Part shown: positions 17,459 to 28,328 of the stretch, piece after piece | Position numbering within the stretch: position 1 is the stretch's first letter | Layout of the letters: each line of letters starts with the position of its first letter | Assembly (NCBI GenBank): GCA_947496555.1 | Contig: CANMDH010000007.1 | Coordinates: 62,001 to 126,000 of the forward strand | From: an uncultured Aquimarina sp. | Lineage (GTDB): Bacteria; Bacteroidota; Bacteroidia; Flavobacteriales; Flavobacteriaceae | Direction: 5' to 3' | DNA length: 64,000 nt | Notes under the pieces: generated by a model | Database searches by the model: none | The model's input: the letters and a program-made list of their open reading frames with translations, nothing else | Told to the model about the DNA's origin: nothing | Program-made: the position numbers and the translations under genes

Positions 17459-20374
17459 ATGAAGAATAGGTACCTCTTTACACTGCTTTTAATTGTCTTC
17501 AACACTGTAGCGGTCTTCGGGCAAAAGTTTAGATATACCACCTATCAAGATAAAGAAGCTCCTTTTATAAAAATCAATCAAACCATTCAGGATGTTCATG
17601 ACTACATGTGGATTGCCTCAGATCAGGGCTTGTATCGGTTTGATGGCAAGGCTTTTAAAGATTTTAATACTTCGTTGCGCAGTCGGTATATAAAATCGAT
17701 AATCAATTGGAAAAAAGATACACTGCTTTTTTCTAACGATGTGGGGGTATTTAAACTTTTTTATAAAAAAGATGAACCCCAAATAAGACCATTTTTAAAA
17801 GAAAACGAATCCGAAAATAGTCTTCATTATCCCGGTAACTTGTTTAAAGATTCTAAAAATAGATTGTGGATTGCTCAATTAGACGGATCTGTGTTTCTAA
17901 AAAATGAAGAGAGCGATCTAATACAAAAGCATGTTTTAACGCCAAATCAAAAAACTCCAAGCCTTTATTTTGCAGAGGATAAATTTGGTGCTATATGGAT
18001 ATTCAACCCCCAGGTTGGACTATATTATTTTGATGAAGCTGGAAATAATATAGTTAAACGTGATGCTTTTGAGAATATTTTTCATTTTTATGTTGAAGAG
18101 GATAACATCTGGTTGATAGGAAATCAAATCCTAAAACTTCAGGTTAATCAAGATCAAAACGTTATTAATCAAGAACAGATAGATAATCAGGGTCTTTACT
18201 TCTATTATATCAGCAAAGATTTGGCAGGAACCTATTTTTTAGCCTCAGATCAAGGAATTTATACTTTACAAAATGATCAGAAATATTCAATGACCAAGGT
18301 TTTTGGTTCTAATGATCCACATCGGGTAGAAGAACTTCCGTATCAAGCGATCAACCATCTATATTTTTCTAAAGATCAGATTCAACCAGGCGGCAAAATA
18401 TGGGTAAGTACATCCAACGGTTTGGGCTTATTATGGTCTAGTTATTTTCAGAATGTCTCTGGGATGTCACACGATAATGTATTTAGCATTAGTCCTGGGA
18501 CAAATAATGAAGTTTTTATATCCCAAGGCGATGTTAGTCGTATAACAAATATAGATAGTAATATAGGTTATAATCAATTAGAAGAAATCAACGGAGTGAC
18601 GGCTATCACATCTCATGAAAATAACACTTGGAATGGTACTTCAGATGGTAAGATTATTCAATATAAAGATGGAAACTTATACACTACATATGATCTAAAA
18701 GATCGGGGAGGTGGTATATTTTATATGTTCGCAGATCATAAGGGAGATGCTTGGTTTTGTCAGGCACCAACAGATCAACCAATTGTTGGAGTGGCAAAAA
18801 TAGGTACTGATGGAAGAGTAACATTATACGATGAAGCCAATGGATTGGTTAATCGTATCCTGGTAGTAAATGAAGGAGGTCAATCGGAACTATATGCCGC
18901 AGGGATTGGTAGAAAAAGTTATTTATATAAGTATAATAGAACGACTGATTCTTTCGAAAACAAGAGCCTTCCATTCTCGTTTAAGGTAAGTGGTAATTTT
19001 GAAGTGCATGATCTGGCAATCGATCAAAAGGGAATTGTTTGGCTGGGAACGACAGATGGGCTCTTAAAATACAATACAGAAAGAATTCAAAGAGTAGATC
19101 TTGGATTATACACCAAAACCGAAATTAGATCGGTTTGTGTAATTCCGGATGGGGGATTATGGCTGGCAACAGACACCAACGGACTGGTTCACTTGGATCA
19201 AGAAGGCAATTACGCCTTTTTTGATGAAAAAAGCGGCACACCTTCAAAAGTGGCATCCTATCGAAGTATGATCATTGACAGTAGTAATCATCTCTGGGTA
19301 GGTACTGCAGAAGGAGCAGTGTATTCCTCACAACCAAATCCCAAACCGCTTACCACCAATACACCGATTCTTAATGAAATACGTATCGATAATAAATTAC
19401 AGGAAATTGATTCAAGGGTAAGCTTTTCAGAAACTTCACAGATCAGGTTAAATTTTAATTCGATCACTTATCCTGGCGATGATATTAATTATCAATACAA
19501 AATTTATGATAGGGATACTTTTGAGGATGAAATCGTCGAAATCCCATGGTCGATACCCAGTGAAGAGAGTCAAATTACTTTGCAAAAGCTGAAAGGTCAG
19601 GAATATGATATATTGATACGCGCAGAAAAACCAGGAGGATATTCTTGGAGCACCCCTTTGAAGATTAACCTTGAAGTAAATAAAAAGTGGTACAAGACAC
19701 TTTGGGGAGGTATCCTAATCGCGATTTTAGGATTGCTCGGATTATGGTATTTTCTACGGTTATGGGTATTTAAAAAAACAAAGGATCTAAAAGCTTCACT
19801 CTCTCTAAAACAAAAGGAACTTCATGAAAAAGAAGAAGCACTTATCTCACAAAGAAAAACACTAAAATATCAAACGGAGGAACTTAAAAGTGCTGGAACC
19901 AATATATATCTTTTGTATCGTCTACTACGGCAAATTCCAGAGAATAGTAGCTGGGATGAAGCCATACTTGTTTTGGCAAAATTAGTTGAGCTGCCAACAG
20001 GAGTAGATGCTTTTGAACTGGCTTTTAAGAAAGGAGAAGAAATTGCATATCGAGGTTGTTCTCGAGAAAATAATAATGTACTTGATCGTAAGGAAGAATT
20101 TAATGAAAAAGAAAATTTAGCTACCTATGTATTGATAGGAAATAAATCTATCCTGATAGGGGATTTTAATACTGAAGCAGAACAGTATATCAATAAAAAA
20201 GATGACGACGGGTATGTATCAAGAATGTTAGTGCCTTTTACTCAAAAACAGGGACCTGAAGCCGTTTTTTGTATTTATGGAAAAGAAAAAAATAAGTTTA
20301 CACAAAGAGATCTTACCTTAATTCAGATACTCACAGCATTTCTTTCAATTACAATAATCGATGAACTAAGATAA
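17459..20374 (+). CDS. beta-propeller (Reg_prop/Y_Y_Y) membrane sensor with C-terminal GAF-like domain, no kinase
   Basis: 971 residues. Signal peptide 1-21 (…VFGQ). Many propeller blades of the two-component-regulator type follow ([47 protein letters not shown]), then a Y_Y_Y-like domain at about 640-740, one membrane helix at 749-770 and a coiled coil at 772-815. A GAF-like domain occupies about 820-971. Hybrid sensors of this family usually end in a histidine kinase or DNA-binding domain; neither is present, and no H-box or HTH is visible. It could signal through a partner protein. It is followed after one base by the ion-channel gene, so the two are probably co-expressed. Confidence 0.75.
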   Translation: MKNRYLFTLLLIVFNTVAVFGQKFRYTTYQDKEAPFIKINQTIQDVHDYMWIASDQGLYRFDGKAFKDFNTSLRSRYIKSIINWKKDTLLFSNDVGVFKLFYKKDEPQIRPFLKENESENSLHYPGNLFKDSKNRLWIAQLDGSVFLKNEESDLIQKHVLTPNQKTPSLYFAEDKFGAIWIFNPQVGLYYFDEAGNNIVKRDAFENIFHFYVEEDNIWLIGNQILKLQVNQDQNVINQEQIDNQGLYFYYISKDLAGTYFLASDQGIYTLQNDQKYSMTKVFGSNDPHRVEELPYQAINHLYFSKDQIQPGGKIWVSTSNGLGLLWSSYFQNVSGMSHDNVFSISPGTNNEVFISQGDVSRITNIDSNIGYNQLEEINGVTAITSHENNTWNGTSDGKIIQYKDGNLYTTYDLKDRGGGIFYMFADHKGDAWFCQAPTDQPIVGVAKIGTDGRVTLYDEANGLVNRILVVNEGGQSELYAAGIGRKSYLYKYNRTTDSFENKSLPFSFKVSGNFEVHDLAIDQKGIVWLGTTDGLLKYNTERIQRVDLGLYTKTEIRSVCVIPDGGLWLATDTNGLVHLDQEGNYAFFDEKSGTPSKVASYRSMIIDSSNHLWVGTAEGAVYSSQPNPKPLTTNTPILNEIRIDNKLQEIDSRVSFSETSQIRLNFNSITYPGDDINYQYKIYDRDTFEDEIVEIPWSIPSEESQITLQKLKGQEYDILIRAEKPGGYSWSTPLKINLEVNKKWYKTLWGGILIAILGLLGLWYFLRLWVFKKTKDLKASLSLKQKELHEKEEALISQRKTLKYQTEELKSAGTNIYLLYRLLRQIPENSSWDEAILVLAKLVELPTGVDAFELAFKKGEEIAYRGCSRENNNVLDRKEEFNEKENLATYVLIGNKSILIGDFNTEAEQYINKKDDDGYVSRMLVPFTQKQGPEAVFCIYGKEKNKFTQRDLTLIQILTAFLSITIIDELR

Positions 20375-20375
20375 T

Positions 20376-21467
20376 ATGAGTATTGGGCCCAAAATAAAAT
20401 TTTGGTTATATATAATTACAGCTTTTTCAAGTATGGGTCTCCAGGCTGGTTTTGTAAAAGACACTCTTTTGGTTGGGGTACATCAAGACCCACCATTTAT
20501 CATTAAAAATTATGAAGGTCGTTTTGAAGGGCTTTCTGTTGATCTCTGGGATCATATAGCCAATGAAATTGATGTAACTTATAAGTATGTCGAGTATTCT
20601 GATGTTATTGGAATCATTAGGGCTTTAGATTATAATGAATTGGACATTTCAATTAATCCCTTGGCAAACAATCCACAACGTATAGACAAATTTGAAGTAA
20701 CTCAACCTTTTTACATTTCGAGTATAGGAGTAGCAGTAACGACTTTAAGTCGTAGCCAGTTTCAAATTTTTATAGATAACTTTTTTTCCAGAGATTTTTT
20801 GAACATCATACTTTTGTTATTATTGATTCTACTTTCCTTCGGAACCATTTTATGGTTCGTAGAGCGGAAGCAAAATAAACATCAATTTCGTCCAGGTGTT
20901 TTAGGATTATTCGATGGACTTTGGTGGGCTGCTGTAACTATGACTACTGTTGGCTATGGTGATAAATCCCCAAAGTCTAATATGGGTAAGACAATTGCAA
21001 TTATCTGGATGTTTACAGCGGTTATTATTATTTCGAGCTTTACGGCTACGATTGCTTCTACACTGACCGTTAATACCCTCGAAGCCAGAATTACAGGAGT
21101 TGAAGACCTAAAGACGATTGAGAAAATTGGAATTGTAGGAGCTTCAGAAGGCGAAGACTTTTTGCTTCAACACGATATGATTCCTTATCAAATATACAAG
21201 ACTCCATTACAGGCTTTAAGGGCATTGGCCAGAAAAGATATAAATGTGTTGGTGCATGATAAAACATCGATGGAGTATTTACTTCAAACAAATCAATTAG
21301 AAAGTAAAGCAGCACTTCTGCCCTTAACATTCAATCGCCAATACCGTAGTTTTATAATGCCTAAATCACATTCTTATTTTGATGAAATCAATAAGCTCTT
21401 GATCACGCAAATCCAAAAGCTTTCTTGGAACGAAGTGTTGCAGAAATATAATTTGGATCACGAATAA
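20376..21467 (+). CDS. GluR0-like ligand-gated potassium channel
   Basis: 363 residues in the order of prokaryotic glutamate-receptor channels. Residues 25-125 are the first lobe of a periplasmic amino-acid-binding (SBP family 3) domain ([12 protein letters not shown] ... [19 protein letters not shown]). A membrane helix at 141-161, a pore helix and K+ selectivity filter TVGYGD at 191-196, and a membrane helix at 205-226 follow. The second lobe of the binding domain is at 235-360. The N-terminal hydrophobic stretch 8-24 is a likely signal peptide. The TVGYGD filter indicates K+ permeation opened by an extracellular ligand, possibly an amino acid. It follows the sensor gene by one base. Confidence 0.85.
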   Translation: MSIGPKIKFWLYIITAFSSMGLQAGFVKDTLLVGVHQDPPFIIKNYEGRFEGLSVDLWDHIANEIDVTYKYVEYSDVIGIIRALDYNELDISINPLANNPQRIDKFEVTQPFYISSIGVAVTTLSRSQFQIFIDNFFSRDFLNIILLLLLILLSFGTILWFVERKQNKHQFRPGVLGLFDGLWWAAVTMTTVGYGDKSPKSNMGKTIAIIWMFTAVIIISSFTATIASTLTVNTLEARITGVEDLKTIEKIGIVGASEGEDFLLQHDMIPYQIYKTPLQALRALARKDINVLVHDKTSMEYLLQTNQLESKAALLPLTFNRQYRSFIMPKSHSYFDEINKLLITQIQKLSWNEVLQKYNLDHE

Positions 21468-21495
21468 TAAAATTTGCTTTTATATTTTTACATCC

Positions 21496-21969
21496 ATGAT
21501 TGATAACTTCGAAAATGAATTTTTTGGGATCGGTATCCAGAATGGAAAAACTCCAGAAAATCTTGGGGTTTTATGGCGTTCGGCCCAAAATATGGGTGCC
21601 AGTTTTATTTTTACAATTGGCAACCGATATGCCAAACAAGCAAGTGATACTCACAATGCGGTAAAAGCAATGCCTTATTTTCATTATGATACGTTCGATG
21701 ACTTTTATCGTCATTTACCCAAAGGAGCCATGCTTGTTGGAGTCGAATTGACAGATGATGCAGAACCTCTTGAAACTTTTAAACACCCCAAACGGTGTGT
21801 TTATTTGTTAGGAGCCGAAGATCATGGGTTATCAAAAAAAGCCATCGAAAAATCACAGTTCCTGGTAAAATTCAAGTCACAGTTAAGCATCAATGTTGCA
21901 GTAGCCGGAAGCATTATTATGTATGATCGGGGGGTCGATAAACCCCGATTTATTAGGTCTTCCGATTAA
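21496..21969 (+). CDS. SPOUT-class tRNA/rRNA methyltransferase (TrmH/SpoU family)
   Basis: 157 residues, a minimal SPOUT domain. The three family motifs are visible: NLGVLWRSA near 22-30, LLGAEDHGLS near 109-118, and LSINVAVAGSIIMYDR near 134-149, which form the knotted AdoMet site. The length matches TrmL-type 2'-O-methyltransferases acting on the wobble position or related sites, but the substrate cannot be told from sequence. It is preceded by only 28 bp after the channel gene and probably has its own expression control. Confidence 0.8.
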   Translation: MIDNFENEFFGIGIQNGKTPENLGVLWRSAQNMGASFIFTIGNRYAKQASDTHNAVKAMPYFHYDTFDDFYRHLPKGAMLVGVELTDDAEPLETFKHPKRCVYLLGAEDHGLSKKAIEKSQFLVKFKSQLSINVAVAGSIIMYDRGVDKPRFIRSSD

Positions 21970-22056
21970 TTTTTAGGTATCTCGAGGCTTTTAGATATAA
22001 ATGGCAGATGGGATTCTTCAATTTTTATACTACTTTTATGCGAACTACAATAATTT

Positions 22057-23400
22057 ATGTTCAAAACGCTCGAAGGTCTTGTTGCAAGTTTTAGTTCCTG
22101 GGTATGGGATTGGCCTTTGCTGGTACTGCTTATTGGTGGCGGTTTATTTTTTCTAATATACTCGCGATTTACACCATACTTTTATTTTAAACATGCTATC
22201 GACGTTCTACGAGGAAAGTATGATAGCGAGAATGATCCTGGACAGTTAAGTCATTTTCAAGCATTATCTTCGGCAATTGCCGCAACAGTAGGGATGGGAA
22301 ATATAAGTGGTGTAGCTGTTGCTATTGTAATGGGTGGCCCCGGTGCGGTCTTTTGGATGTGGATTAGCGCATTGATCGGTATGGCTACCAAATTTTATAC
22401 CTGTTCACTGGCCGTGATGTATCGTACTGAAGACGATAATGGCACCGTACTTAGTGGCCCAATGTATGTAATTACCAAAGGCTTAGGGATGCACTGGAAA
22501 CCATTGGCAATACTGTTTGCATTGGCAGGTTTGGTCGGTACGCTTCCCGCGTTTACCGCAAATCAGTTAACACAAACATTAATAGATGTTCTGGATTGGG
22601 ATGATGAATATAAATGGTACATAGGAATTGTTCTGGCTGGAATAGCTTCCATAGTTATTTTAGGTGGAATAAAAAGAATTGGGGTAGTAGCCAGTAGATT
22701 AGTCCCCTTTATGGTGGTCCTATATTTTATTACTGTATTTACCGTCTTAGTGGTGCAGATTGAAGTGGTTCCAGAAATGTTTGTACTCATTTTTTCAGAT
22801 GCTTTTTCTGGCGAAGCTGCTGCAGGTGGAGCTCTGGGATACCTCATCAAAACAGGAGTTAAAAGAGCTGCTTTTTCAAACGAAGCTGGGATAGGAACCG
22901 CTCCAATGATGCATGGAACTGCCAAAACCAATGAACCTATACGAGAAGGATTAGTAGCAATGACAGGGCCTGCTATAGATACATTGTTGGTATGTACATT
23001 AACTGCTTTGGCAATACTTTCTACTGGAGTTTGGCGCCAAACCGATGATAATGGAATATCATTGACACTAGAAGCTTTTAATTCAGTTTTACCCTATGGA
23101 TTAGGAGATATAGTGGTAGTAATTATGGTATTGGTGTTTGCTTTTTCAACCTTGTTCTCTTATTCGTATTACGGAACCACTTGCTTGGGTTTTTTAACCA
23201 AACCCAAATACGGTAAGTATTATAATTATATCTACATCTTGTCGATAGTAATAGCCGCTGTAGTAAAAATTGATTTTGCCATTAACCTTATTGACAGTGC
23301 ATTTGCCATTATGGCGATTCCAACGGTTATTTCAGGATTACTATTAGCGCCAAAGGTAAATGCAAAAGCCAAGGCGTATTTTAAGGGCCTGAAAAGTTGA
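22057..23400 (+). CDS. sodium:alanine (AGCS family) symporter
   Basis: 447 residues with about ten or eleven hydrophobic segments. Family signatures include GMGNISGVAVAIVMGGPGAVFWMW near 87-110 and KRAAFSNEAGIGTAPMMHG near 269-287. It imports alanine or glycine with Na+ across the inner membrane. The gene stands alone and is convergent with the OmpA gene, their stops lying about 42 bp apart. Confidence 0.9.
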   Translation: MFKTLEGLVASFSSWVWDWPLLVLLIGGGLFFLIYSRFTPYFYFKHAIDVLRGKYDSENDPGQLSHFQALSSAIAATVGMGNISGVAVAIVMGGPGAVFWMWISALIGMATKFYTCSLAVMYRTEDDNGTVLSGPMYVITKGLGMHWKPLAILFALAGLVGTLPAFTANQLTQTLIDVLDWDDEYKWYIGIVLAGIASIVILGGIKRIGVVASRLVPFMVVLYFITVFTVLVVQIEVVPEMFVLIFSDAFSGEAAAGGALGYLIKTGVKRAAFSNEAGIGTAPMMHGTAKTNEPIREGLVAMTGPAIDTLLVCTLTALAILSTGVWRQTDDNGISLTLEAFNSVLPYGLGDIVVVIMVLVFAFSTLFSYSYYGTTCLGFLTKPKYGKYYNYIYILSIVIAAVVKIDFAINLIDSAFAIMAIPTVISGLLLAPKVNAKAKAYFKGLKS

Positions 23401-23442
23401 TTTTTTGGTAATTTGGGTGAATTTGATATAGAAATAATCAAG

Positions 23443-25458
23443 TTATTCCCATACAATAAATTCACTTCTTCTGTTTTCCTGGTGTTCCTCTTCAGTACAA
23501 GGGACATCGTCTGTGCATTTATTTAATAATCTTCTCTCTCCATAGGCTTTACCTCGTATTCTTCGCCAATAAATACCACCTTCTTCTACTAGATATTTTA
23601 CGGTAGCCCGCATCCTTTTTACACTTAACCTTTTATTATACCAAAAACTAGATCTACTATCGGTATGCGAGCGCACTTCAATTTTTAATTCAGGGTATTT
23701 TTTCATGGCCGAAATGATCTTTTGTAATTCTACTTCAGCTTTAGGAGTGATAATAGAGTCATTTAGGGCGAAATAAATAGGCTCTAATTGCAAGGTTTTT
23801 GAAAGATCATCTCCAACGTTAACTTCTACAGAGGTTAATAATATATTGTCTGAGTTTAATGGAGTCAACGGGATCGATATTTCATTTACAAATTCGAAAC
23901 TATCATCAGTATTTAATGATATTTCTCTTGGATTAAATTGATCTAAAGATGTTCTTATTAGAAATCCTTTAGAACAGTCCACGTCAAATTTATACTCCCC
24001 CAGACTATTAGATGTGGTTTGGGCTACTATATTTTCTTCAAGGTCTAGCAAGGTGATATTGGTATTAGGTAGACTTTGATTGTTTTCATTATTAGAAATA
24101 ATACCTTCGATATACTGTTTGCATGAAATAATTAAATCTTTTGTTTGTTTAATACCATAAATGTCATCGTTTCCTTTTCCGCCTTTTCTATTACTTGCAA
24201 AGTACCCAATTTTGGTTTCTTCATTAATCACAAAAGTAAAATCATCTTTGGGGCTATTAATTGGTTTACCAACATTAAAAGCTTTAGAAAATCCTGATTC
24301 TGATGGCATGCTTACAAAAACATCGAGTCCTCCCAAACCAACGTGGCCATCGCTAGAGAAATAGAGTTCTCCATTATTACTTATATACGGAAACGTTTCT
24401 CGACCTTCGGTATTAATGTTTTCTCCCAAATTTTTTGGGACACCGTATTCCCCATTAGGCAATATATCTACAACATAAAGATCAGATTTGCCTAATGTTC
24501 CTGGCATATCGCTTGCAAAATAAAGTTTTTTTCCATCCAAGCTAACCGAAGGATGTGATACCGAATAATTATTGCTAGAAAAAGGGAGCTCTTCAATATC
24601 GGTCCATTTTCCTTCCTTCAATTCGGCTTTGTATAATTTCAGAAGAACAACACCTTTTTTACTAGTTTCTAATTTGTTATTTATATAATTGTTTCTAGAG
24701 AAATATACTGTTTGTCCATCTACAGTAAAACTGGTAGAGGACTCATGAAATTTGCTGTTGATTTTACCCTTTAATTTTATAGGTTCTTCTAGACTGATAT
24801 TATCCTCCTTAATATTGGAAGAATACAGATCTAAAAAAGGCATTTTATTCCATCCATGAACCTTAGAATCCTTAGATTCTTTGCCCCTTGAAGATGCAAA
24901 AACAATTTGATTTTGATTATTGAAACTTGGGGCATATTCAGAATTTTTTGAGTTTATATTGAGTGTGAAAAGATCAAATCTTCCAGATTGTATTTCAATA
25001 AAACTTAAATAATCTCTTTTATTAACAAAAGAGGTAGCTCGTTTGTCATTTCCGGTAATGCTATAGAACTGATCCATGATTTCATCGGCCTTATCATAGC
25101 GCTCAATGCTTTTTAATCCCTGAGCGTATTTGAACATATACTCGGGAGGTAAGTTTTGTGGATATTCCTGAATTAACCTTTCATACCACTCTACAGAAGA
25201 TTCTAATTCTCCTGTAAGATAAAATGAATCGGCTAATTTTTGATATAAACCTGGTGAGGAATAGCCCTGTTGCGCTACATCAAGATAAATTGCTCTTGCA
25301 TCGATATAAGCAAACGATTTAAATTTTTCATCTGCTTTGGTCAATTGCTTATTGAAATCTTGTGCTACAAGGCCAAATGATAAAAAAAGAAATATAGAAA
25401 ATAGAACGAAATTACTTCTTGTAAATCGGTAGTAGGTATATGATAAATAGTTCTTCAA
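23443..25458 (-). CDS. OmpA-family protein with TPR, PD40 propeller and carboxypeptidase-regulatory-like domains (PorE-like)
   Basis: 671 residues. Signal peptide up to about residue 32 (FGLVAQ). TPR-like helices cover about 33-150 (YIDARAIYLDVAQQGY, LESSVEWYERLIQEYPQN). PD40 beta-propeller blades cover about 165-440 (YFASDMPGTLGKSDLYVV, YFSSDGHVGLGGLDVF, YFASNRKGGKGNDDIYGI). A carboxypeptidase-regulatory-like beta sandwich covers about 445-530, and a C-terminal OmpA peptidoglycan-binding domain about 555-670 (EVRSHTDSR, LSVKRMRATVKYL). The order and length match PorE of the type IX secretion system, but flavobacteria carry several similar paralogues, so T9SS membership is inference. It is divergent from era. 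Confidence 0.7.
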   Translation of the reverse strand: MKNYLSYTYYRFTRSNFVLFSIFLFLSFGLVAQDFNKQLTKADEKFKSFAYIDARAIYLDVAQQGYSSPGLYQKLADSFYLTGELESSVEWYERLIQEYPQNLPPEYMFKYAQGLKSIERYDKADEIMDQFYSITGNDKRATSFVNKRDYLSFIEIQSGRFDLFTLNINSKNSEYAPSFNNQNQIVFASSRGKESKDSKVHGWNKMPFLDLYSSNIKEDNISLEEPIKLKGKINSKFHESSTSFTVDGQTVYFSRNNYINNKLETSKKGVVLLKLYKAELKEGKWTDIEELPFSSNNYSVSHPSVSLDGKKLYFASDMPGTLGKSDLYVVDILPNGEYGVPKNLGENINTEGRETFPYISNNGELYFSSDGHVGLGGLDVFVSMPSESGFSKAFNVGKPINSPKDDFTFVINEETKIGYFASNRKGGKGNDDIYGIKQTKDLIISCKQYIEGIISNNENNQSLPNTNITLLDLEENIVAQTTSNSLGEYKFDVDCSKGFLIRTSLDQFNPREISLNTDDSFEFVNEISIPLTPLNSDNILLTSVEVNVGDDLSKTLQLEPIYFALNDSIITPKAEVELQKIISAMKKYPELKIEVRSHTDSRSSFWYNKRLSVKRMRATVKYLVEEGGIYWRRIRGKAYGERRLLNKCTDDVPCTEEEHQENRRSEFIVWE

Positions 25459-25642
25459 AATATCCCGTATTTAAATAATTAAATTGTTTCCACGGGGTTT
25501 TTGAAAACTTATCGAAACTAAATTTATAAAAAATCTAAATAAAAAGTTAATTTCTCTTAGATTATTTGCTAATCACTTTTCTATCAGTACTCATAATGGG
25601 CAATAATTCATGCAAGAATTACTTTCTAAATTAATATTCGTC

Positions 25643-25650
25643 TACCTTTG
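25643..25650 (+). promoter_or_regulatory. -7 box of the era promoter
   Basis: TACCTTTG fits the Bacteroidota TAnnTTTG -7 consensus 17 bp before the era ATG, implying a very short 5' leader. No good TTG -33 element is seen at the expected distance. Confidence 0.45.
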
Positions 25651-25667
25651 CACCAAAATAGGGTTAT

Positions 25668-26549
25668 ATGACGCATAAAGCAGGTTTTGTAAATATTATA
25701 GGGAATCCCAATGTAGGTAAGTCTACACTTATGAATGCTTTTATTGGTGAGAAGTTGTCGATTATTACTTCTAAAGCACAGACTACAAGACATAGGATTC
25801 TGGGTATTGTGAATGGAGATGATTTCCAGGTTATTTTATCAGATACTCCTGGTATTATAAAACCAGCATACGAGTTGCAAGAATCGATGATGGATTTTGT
25901 GAAATCTGCTTTCGAGGATGCCGATATTCTTATTTACATGGTAGAAATAGGTGAGAAAGCACTAAAGGATGAAGCTTTTTTTAAAAAAATTACTGCTGCC
26001 AAAATCCCTGTACTTTTACTAATTAATAAAATTGATCAATCTAATCAGGAAAAATTAGAGGAGCAAGTACAATTTTGGTCAGAAAAAGTGCCTAATGCAG
26101 AAGTATACCCTATATCAGCACTTGAAAATTTTAATATTAAAGAAGTGTTTGGTCGTTTGGTTGAACTTTTACCAGAATCACCTCCTTTCTATCCAAAGGA
26201 TCAATTAACAGATAAACCCGAACGGTTTTTTGTAAACGAAGCCATACGGGAAAAAATATTAATCCACTACAAAAAAGAGATTCCGTATTCGGTGGAGGTA
26301 GAAACTGAAGAGTTTTTTGAAGATGAAACCATTATTAGAATACGTTCGGTAATCATGGTCGAAAGAGAGTCACAAAAAGGAATTATTATTGGGCATAAGG
26401 GTTCGGCATTGAAAAAAGTTGGAACCGAAGCCCGAAAAGACTTAGAAAAGTTCTTTGGTAAAAAAATACATATCGAATTGTACGTAAAGATCAATAAAAA
26501 CTGGCGTAGTAATCAGCGTCAATTAAAGCGTTTCGGATATAATAAATGA
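25668..26549 (+). CDS. era: GTPase Era, ribosome small-subunit maturation factor
   Basis: 293 residues, the usual length. G1 GNPNVGKS near 12-19, G3 DTPG near 64-67 and G4 NKID near 124-127. The C-terminal KH domain carries GHKGSALKKVG near 244-254, which binds the 3' end of 16S rRNA. Essential in most bacteria. It is followed 287 bp later by the related GTPase der. Start ATG at 25668 fits the family N-terminus (HKAGFVNIIGNPNVG). Confidence 0.97.
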   Translation: MTHKAGFVNIIGNPNVGKSTLMNAFIGEKLSIITSKAQTTRHRILGIVNGDDFQVILSDTPGIIKPAYELQESMMDFVKSAFEDADILIYMVEIGEKALKDEAFFKKITAAKIPVLLLINKIDQSNQEKLEEQVQFWSEKVPNAEVYPISALENFNIKEVFGRLVELLPESPPFYPKDQLTDKPERFFVNEAIREKILIHYKKEIPYSVEVETEEFFEDETIIRIRSVIMVERESQKGIIIGHKGSALKKVGTEARKDLEKFFGKKIHIELYVKINKNWRSNQRQLKRFGYNK

Positions 26550-26646
26550 TTCTTTTTTTAAGATTTTTTCTGTATTCATGGGCCTCTAAATTACTTCCAT
26601 AAAAACTTTGTTGTTTTACAGTAACCTAGTTAGCATGAATACTTGG

Positions 26647-26740
26647 TATCTTTGATATAAGTAATTATTTCACTGACTGACTATCAATTATGAAAAGTTC
26701 CTGAGGTCTTAAATGTTTGGCCTTGGGACTTTTTGTTTTC
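26647..26740 (+). ncRNA. possible small RNA between era and der (promoter box plus terminator hairpin)
   Basis: TATCTTTG (26647-26654) is a perfect -7 box. About 40-75 bp downstream, AAAAGTTCC..GG (26693-26706) pairs imperfectly with CC..GGGACTTTT (26721-26733), followed by TTTTTGTTTT, as in an intrinsic terminator. Together they would give an RNA of about 80 nt with no ORF. No -33 TTG is at the right spacing. The hairpin may simply be the era terminator. Confidence 0.3.
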
Positions 26741-26804
26741 CGGCTATTTTAATCAGATATAAACATTTATAGTATTGCTTAGAACTTATCTTAACTAAAA
26801 AGTC

Positions 26805-26812
26805 TAATTTTG
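26805..26812 (+). promoter_or_regulatory. -7 box of the der promoter
   Basis: TAATTTTG matches TAnnTTTG 24 bp before the der ATG. The nearest TTG (26775-26777) is 27 bp away, further than the usual spacing, so only the -7 element is well supported. Confidence 0.45.
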
Positions 26813-26836
26813 CAAAAAGTTTAGAACAAGATTTCG

Positions 26837-28144
26837 ATGAGCAGTATAGTGGCAATTGTAGGGAGACCTAATGTAGGAAAATCAACTTTCTTTAATCGTT
26901 TGATTCAAAGAAGAGAAGCTATCGTAGATGCAGTGAGTGGTGTTACTCGTGATCGCCATTATGGAAAAAGTGATTGGAACGGAGTGGAGTTCTCATTGAT
27001 CGATACAGGTGGTTATGTGGTAGGAAGCGATGATATCTTTGAAGCAGAAATCGACAAACAGGTAGAACTCGCTATAGATGAAGCCGATGCCATTATCTTT
27101 ATGGTAGATGTAGAGTCTGGCGTAACCGGGATGGATGAAGATGTAGCCGACTTACTGCGCAAAGTTGATAAACCTGTCTTTTTAGTGGTAAATAAGGTAG
27201 ATAATGCCAAGAGAGCCGCAGATGCGGTCGAATTTTATAGCTTAGGTCTTGGTGAGTATTATACTATTGCCAGTATTAATGGGAGCGGTACGGGCGAACT
27301 TTTGGATGCCCTGGTAAAAGAACTACCCGAAAAAGAAGAACGAGAAGAAGATGAATTACCCCGATTTGCCGTGGTCGGTAGACCCAATGCCGGAAAATCA
27401 TCTTTTATTAATGCCTTGATAGGAGAAGAGCGATATATCGTCACCGATATAGCAGGTACCACACGCGATGCGATCGATACCAAATACAATCGTTTTGGTT
27501 TTGAATTTAATCTAGTAGATACTGCCGGGATACGGCGTAAATCTAAAGTAAAAGAAGATCTTGAGTTCTATTCGGTAATGCGATCGGTACGTGCCATCGA
27601 GCATAGTGATGTATGTTTGTTGGTGTTGGATGCTACTCGTGGTTTTGACGGTCAGGTACAAAACATCTTCTGGCTAGCAGAACGAAATCGCAAAGGAATC
27701 GTGATCCTGGTAAACAAGTGGGATCTTATCGAAAATAAAGAGAGCAATACCCTTAAGGATTTCGAAAAATATATCCGTAAAGAAATAGAACCCTTTACAG
27801 ATGTGCCTATTGTATTTATATCTACTTTAACCAAACAACGAATTTATAAAGCAATTGAAACTGCTGTTGAGGTATATAAAAATAGATCCAAAAAGATCAA
27901 AACCAGCGAGCTTAATGATGTGTTATTACCGATTATAGAAAATAATCCACCACCGGCATATAAAGGCAAGTATGTAAAGATAAAATACATCACGCAGTTA
28001 CCTACACCGCAACCACAGTTTGCATTTTTCTGTAATCTACCGCAATATATCAGAGATCCGTACAAACGCTTTATCGAAAATCAACTACGTAAAGAATTTG
28101 ATTTTCATGGAGTGCCGATTTCGGTGTATTTTAGGAAAAAGTAG
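26837..28144 (+). CDS. der: tandem GTPase Der (EngA), 50S ribosome assembly
   Basis: 435 residues with two G domains: G1 GRPNVGKST near 8-16 with DTGG near 57, and a second G1 GRPNAGKSS near 181-189 with DTAG near 229. NKVD and NKWD are the G4 motifs. The C-terminal KH-like domain (about 350-435) is complete, ending [15 protein letters not shown]. It acts in late 50S subunit maturation. Confidence 0.97.
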   Translation: MSSIVAIVGRPNVGKSTFFNRLIQRREAIVDAVSGVTRDRHYGKSDWNGVEFSLIDTGGYVVGSDDIFEAEIDKQVELAIDEADAIIFMVDVESGVTGMDEDVADLLRKVDKPVFLVVNKVDNAKRAADAVEFYSLGLGEYYTIASINGSGTGELLDALVKELPEKEEREEDELPRFAVVGRPNAGKSSFINALIGEERYIVTDIAGTTRDAIDTKYNRFGFEFNLVDTAGIRRKSKVKEDLEFYSVMRSVRAIEHSDVCLLVLDATRGFDGQVQNIFWLAERNRKGIVILVNKWDLIENKESNTLKDFEKYIRKEIEPFTDVPIVFISTLTKQRIYKAIETAVEVYKNRSKKIKTSELNDVLLPIIENNPPPAYKGKYVKIKYITQLPTPQPQFAFFCNLPQYIRDPYKRFIENQLRKEFDFHGVPISVYFRKK

Positions 28145-28212
28145 GGTTGATGTATGGGTTCTTAGCATGAGGCAACTGGTTTAAAAAAAATGAAACAACT
28201 TATTTTGTTTAA

Positions 28213-28246
28213 TAAAAAAAGCCAAGCTTATAAATCAAACTTGGCT
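28213..28246 (-). terminator. intrinsic terminator of the lanthipeptide precursor gene
   Basis: On the minus strand AGCCAAG and CTTGGCT form a 7-bp stem over a 13-base loop, followed by a run of seven T. It lies about 80 bp after the stop of the small precursor ORF. In the plus direction (after der) the hairpin lacks a T-run, so it serves the minus strand. Confidence 0.7.
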
Positions 28247-28328
28247 GCTTTGTTATCGTTAGTATTTTGACTTATTGTCTTTGTTTATTCCTCAAAGTCA
28301 GGATACTTTACCGATCGTTAAGTGAAAA

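Noticed and set aside
28220-28246. Terminator for der on the plus strand
   Set aside because: On the plus strand the stem is not followed by a T-run; the T-run is on the minus strand after the lanthipeptide precursor.
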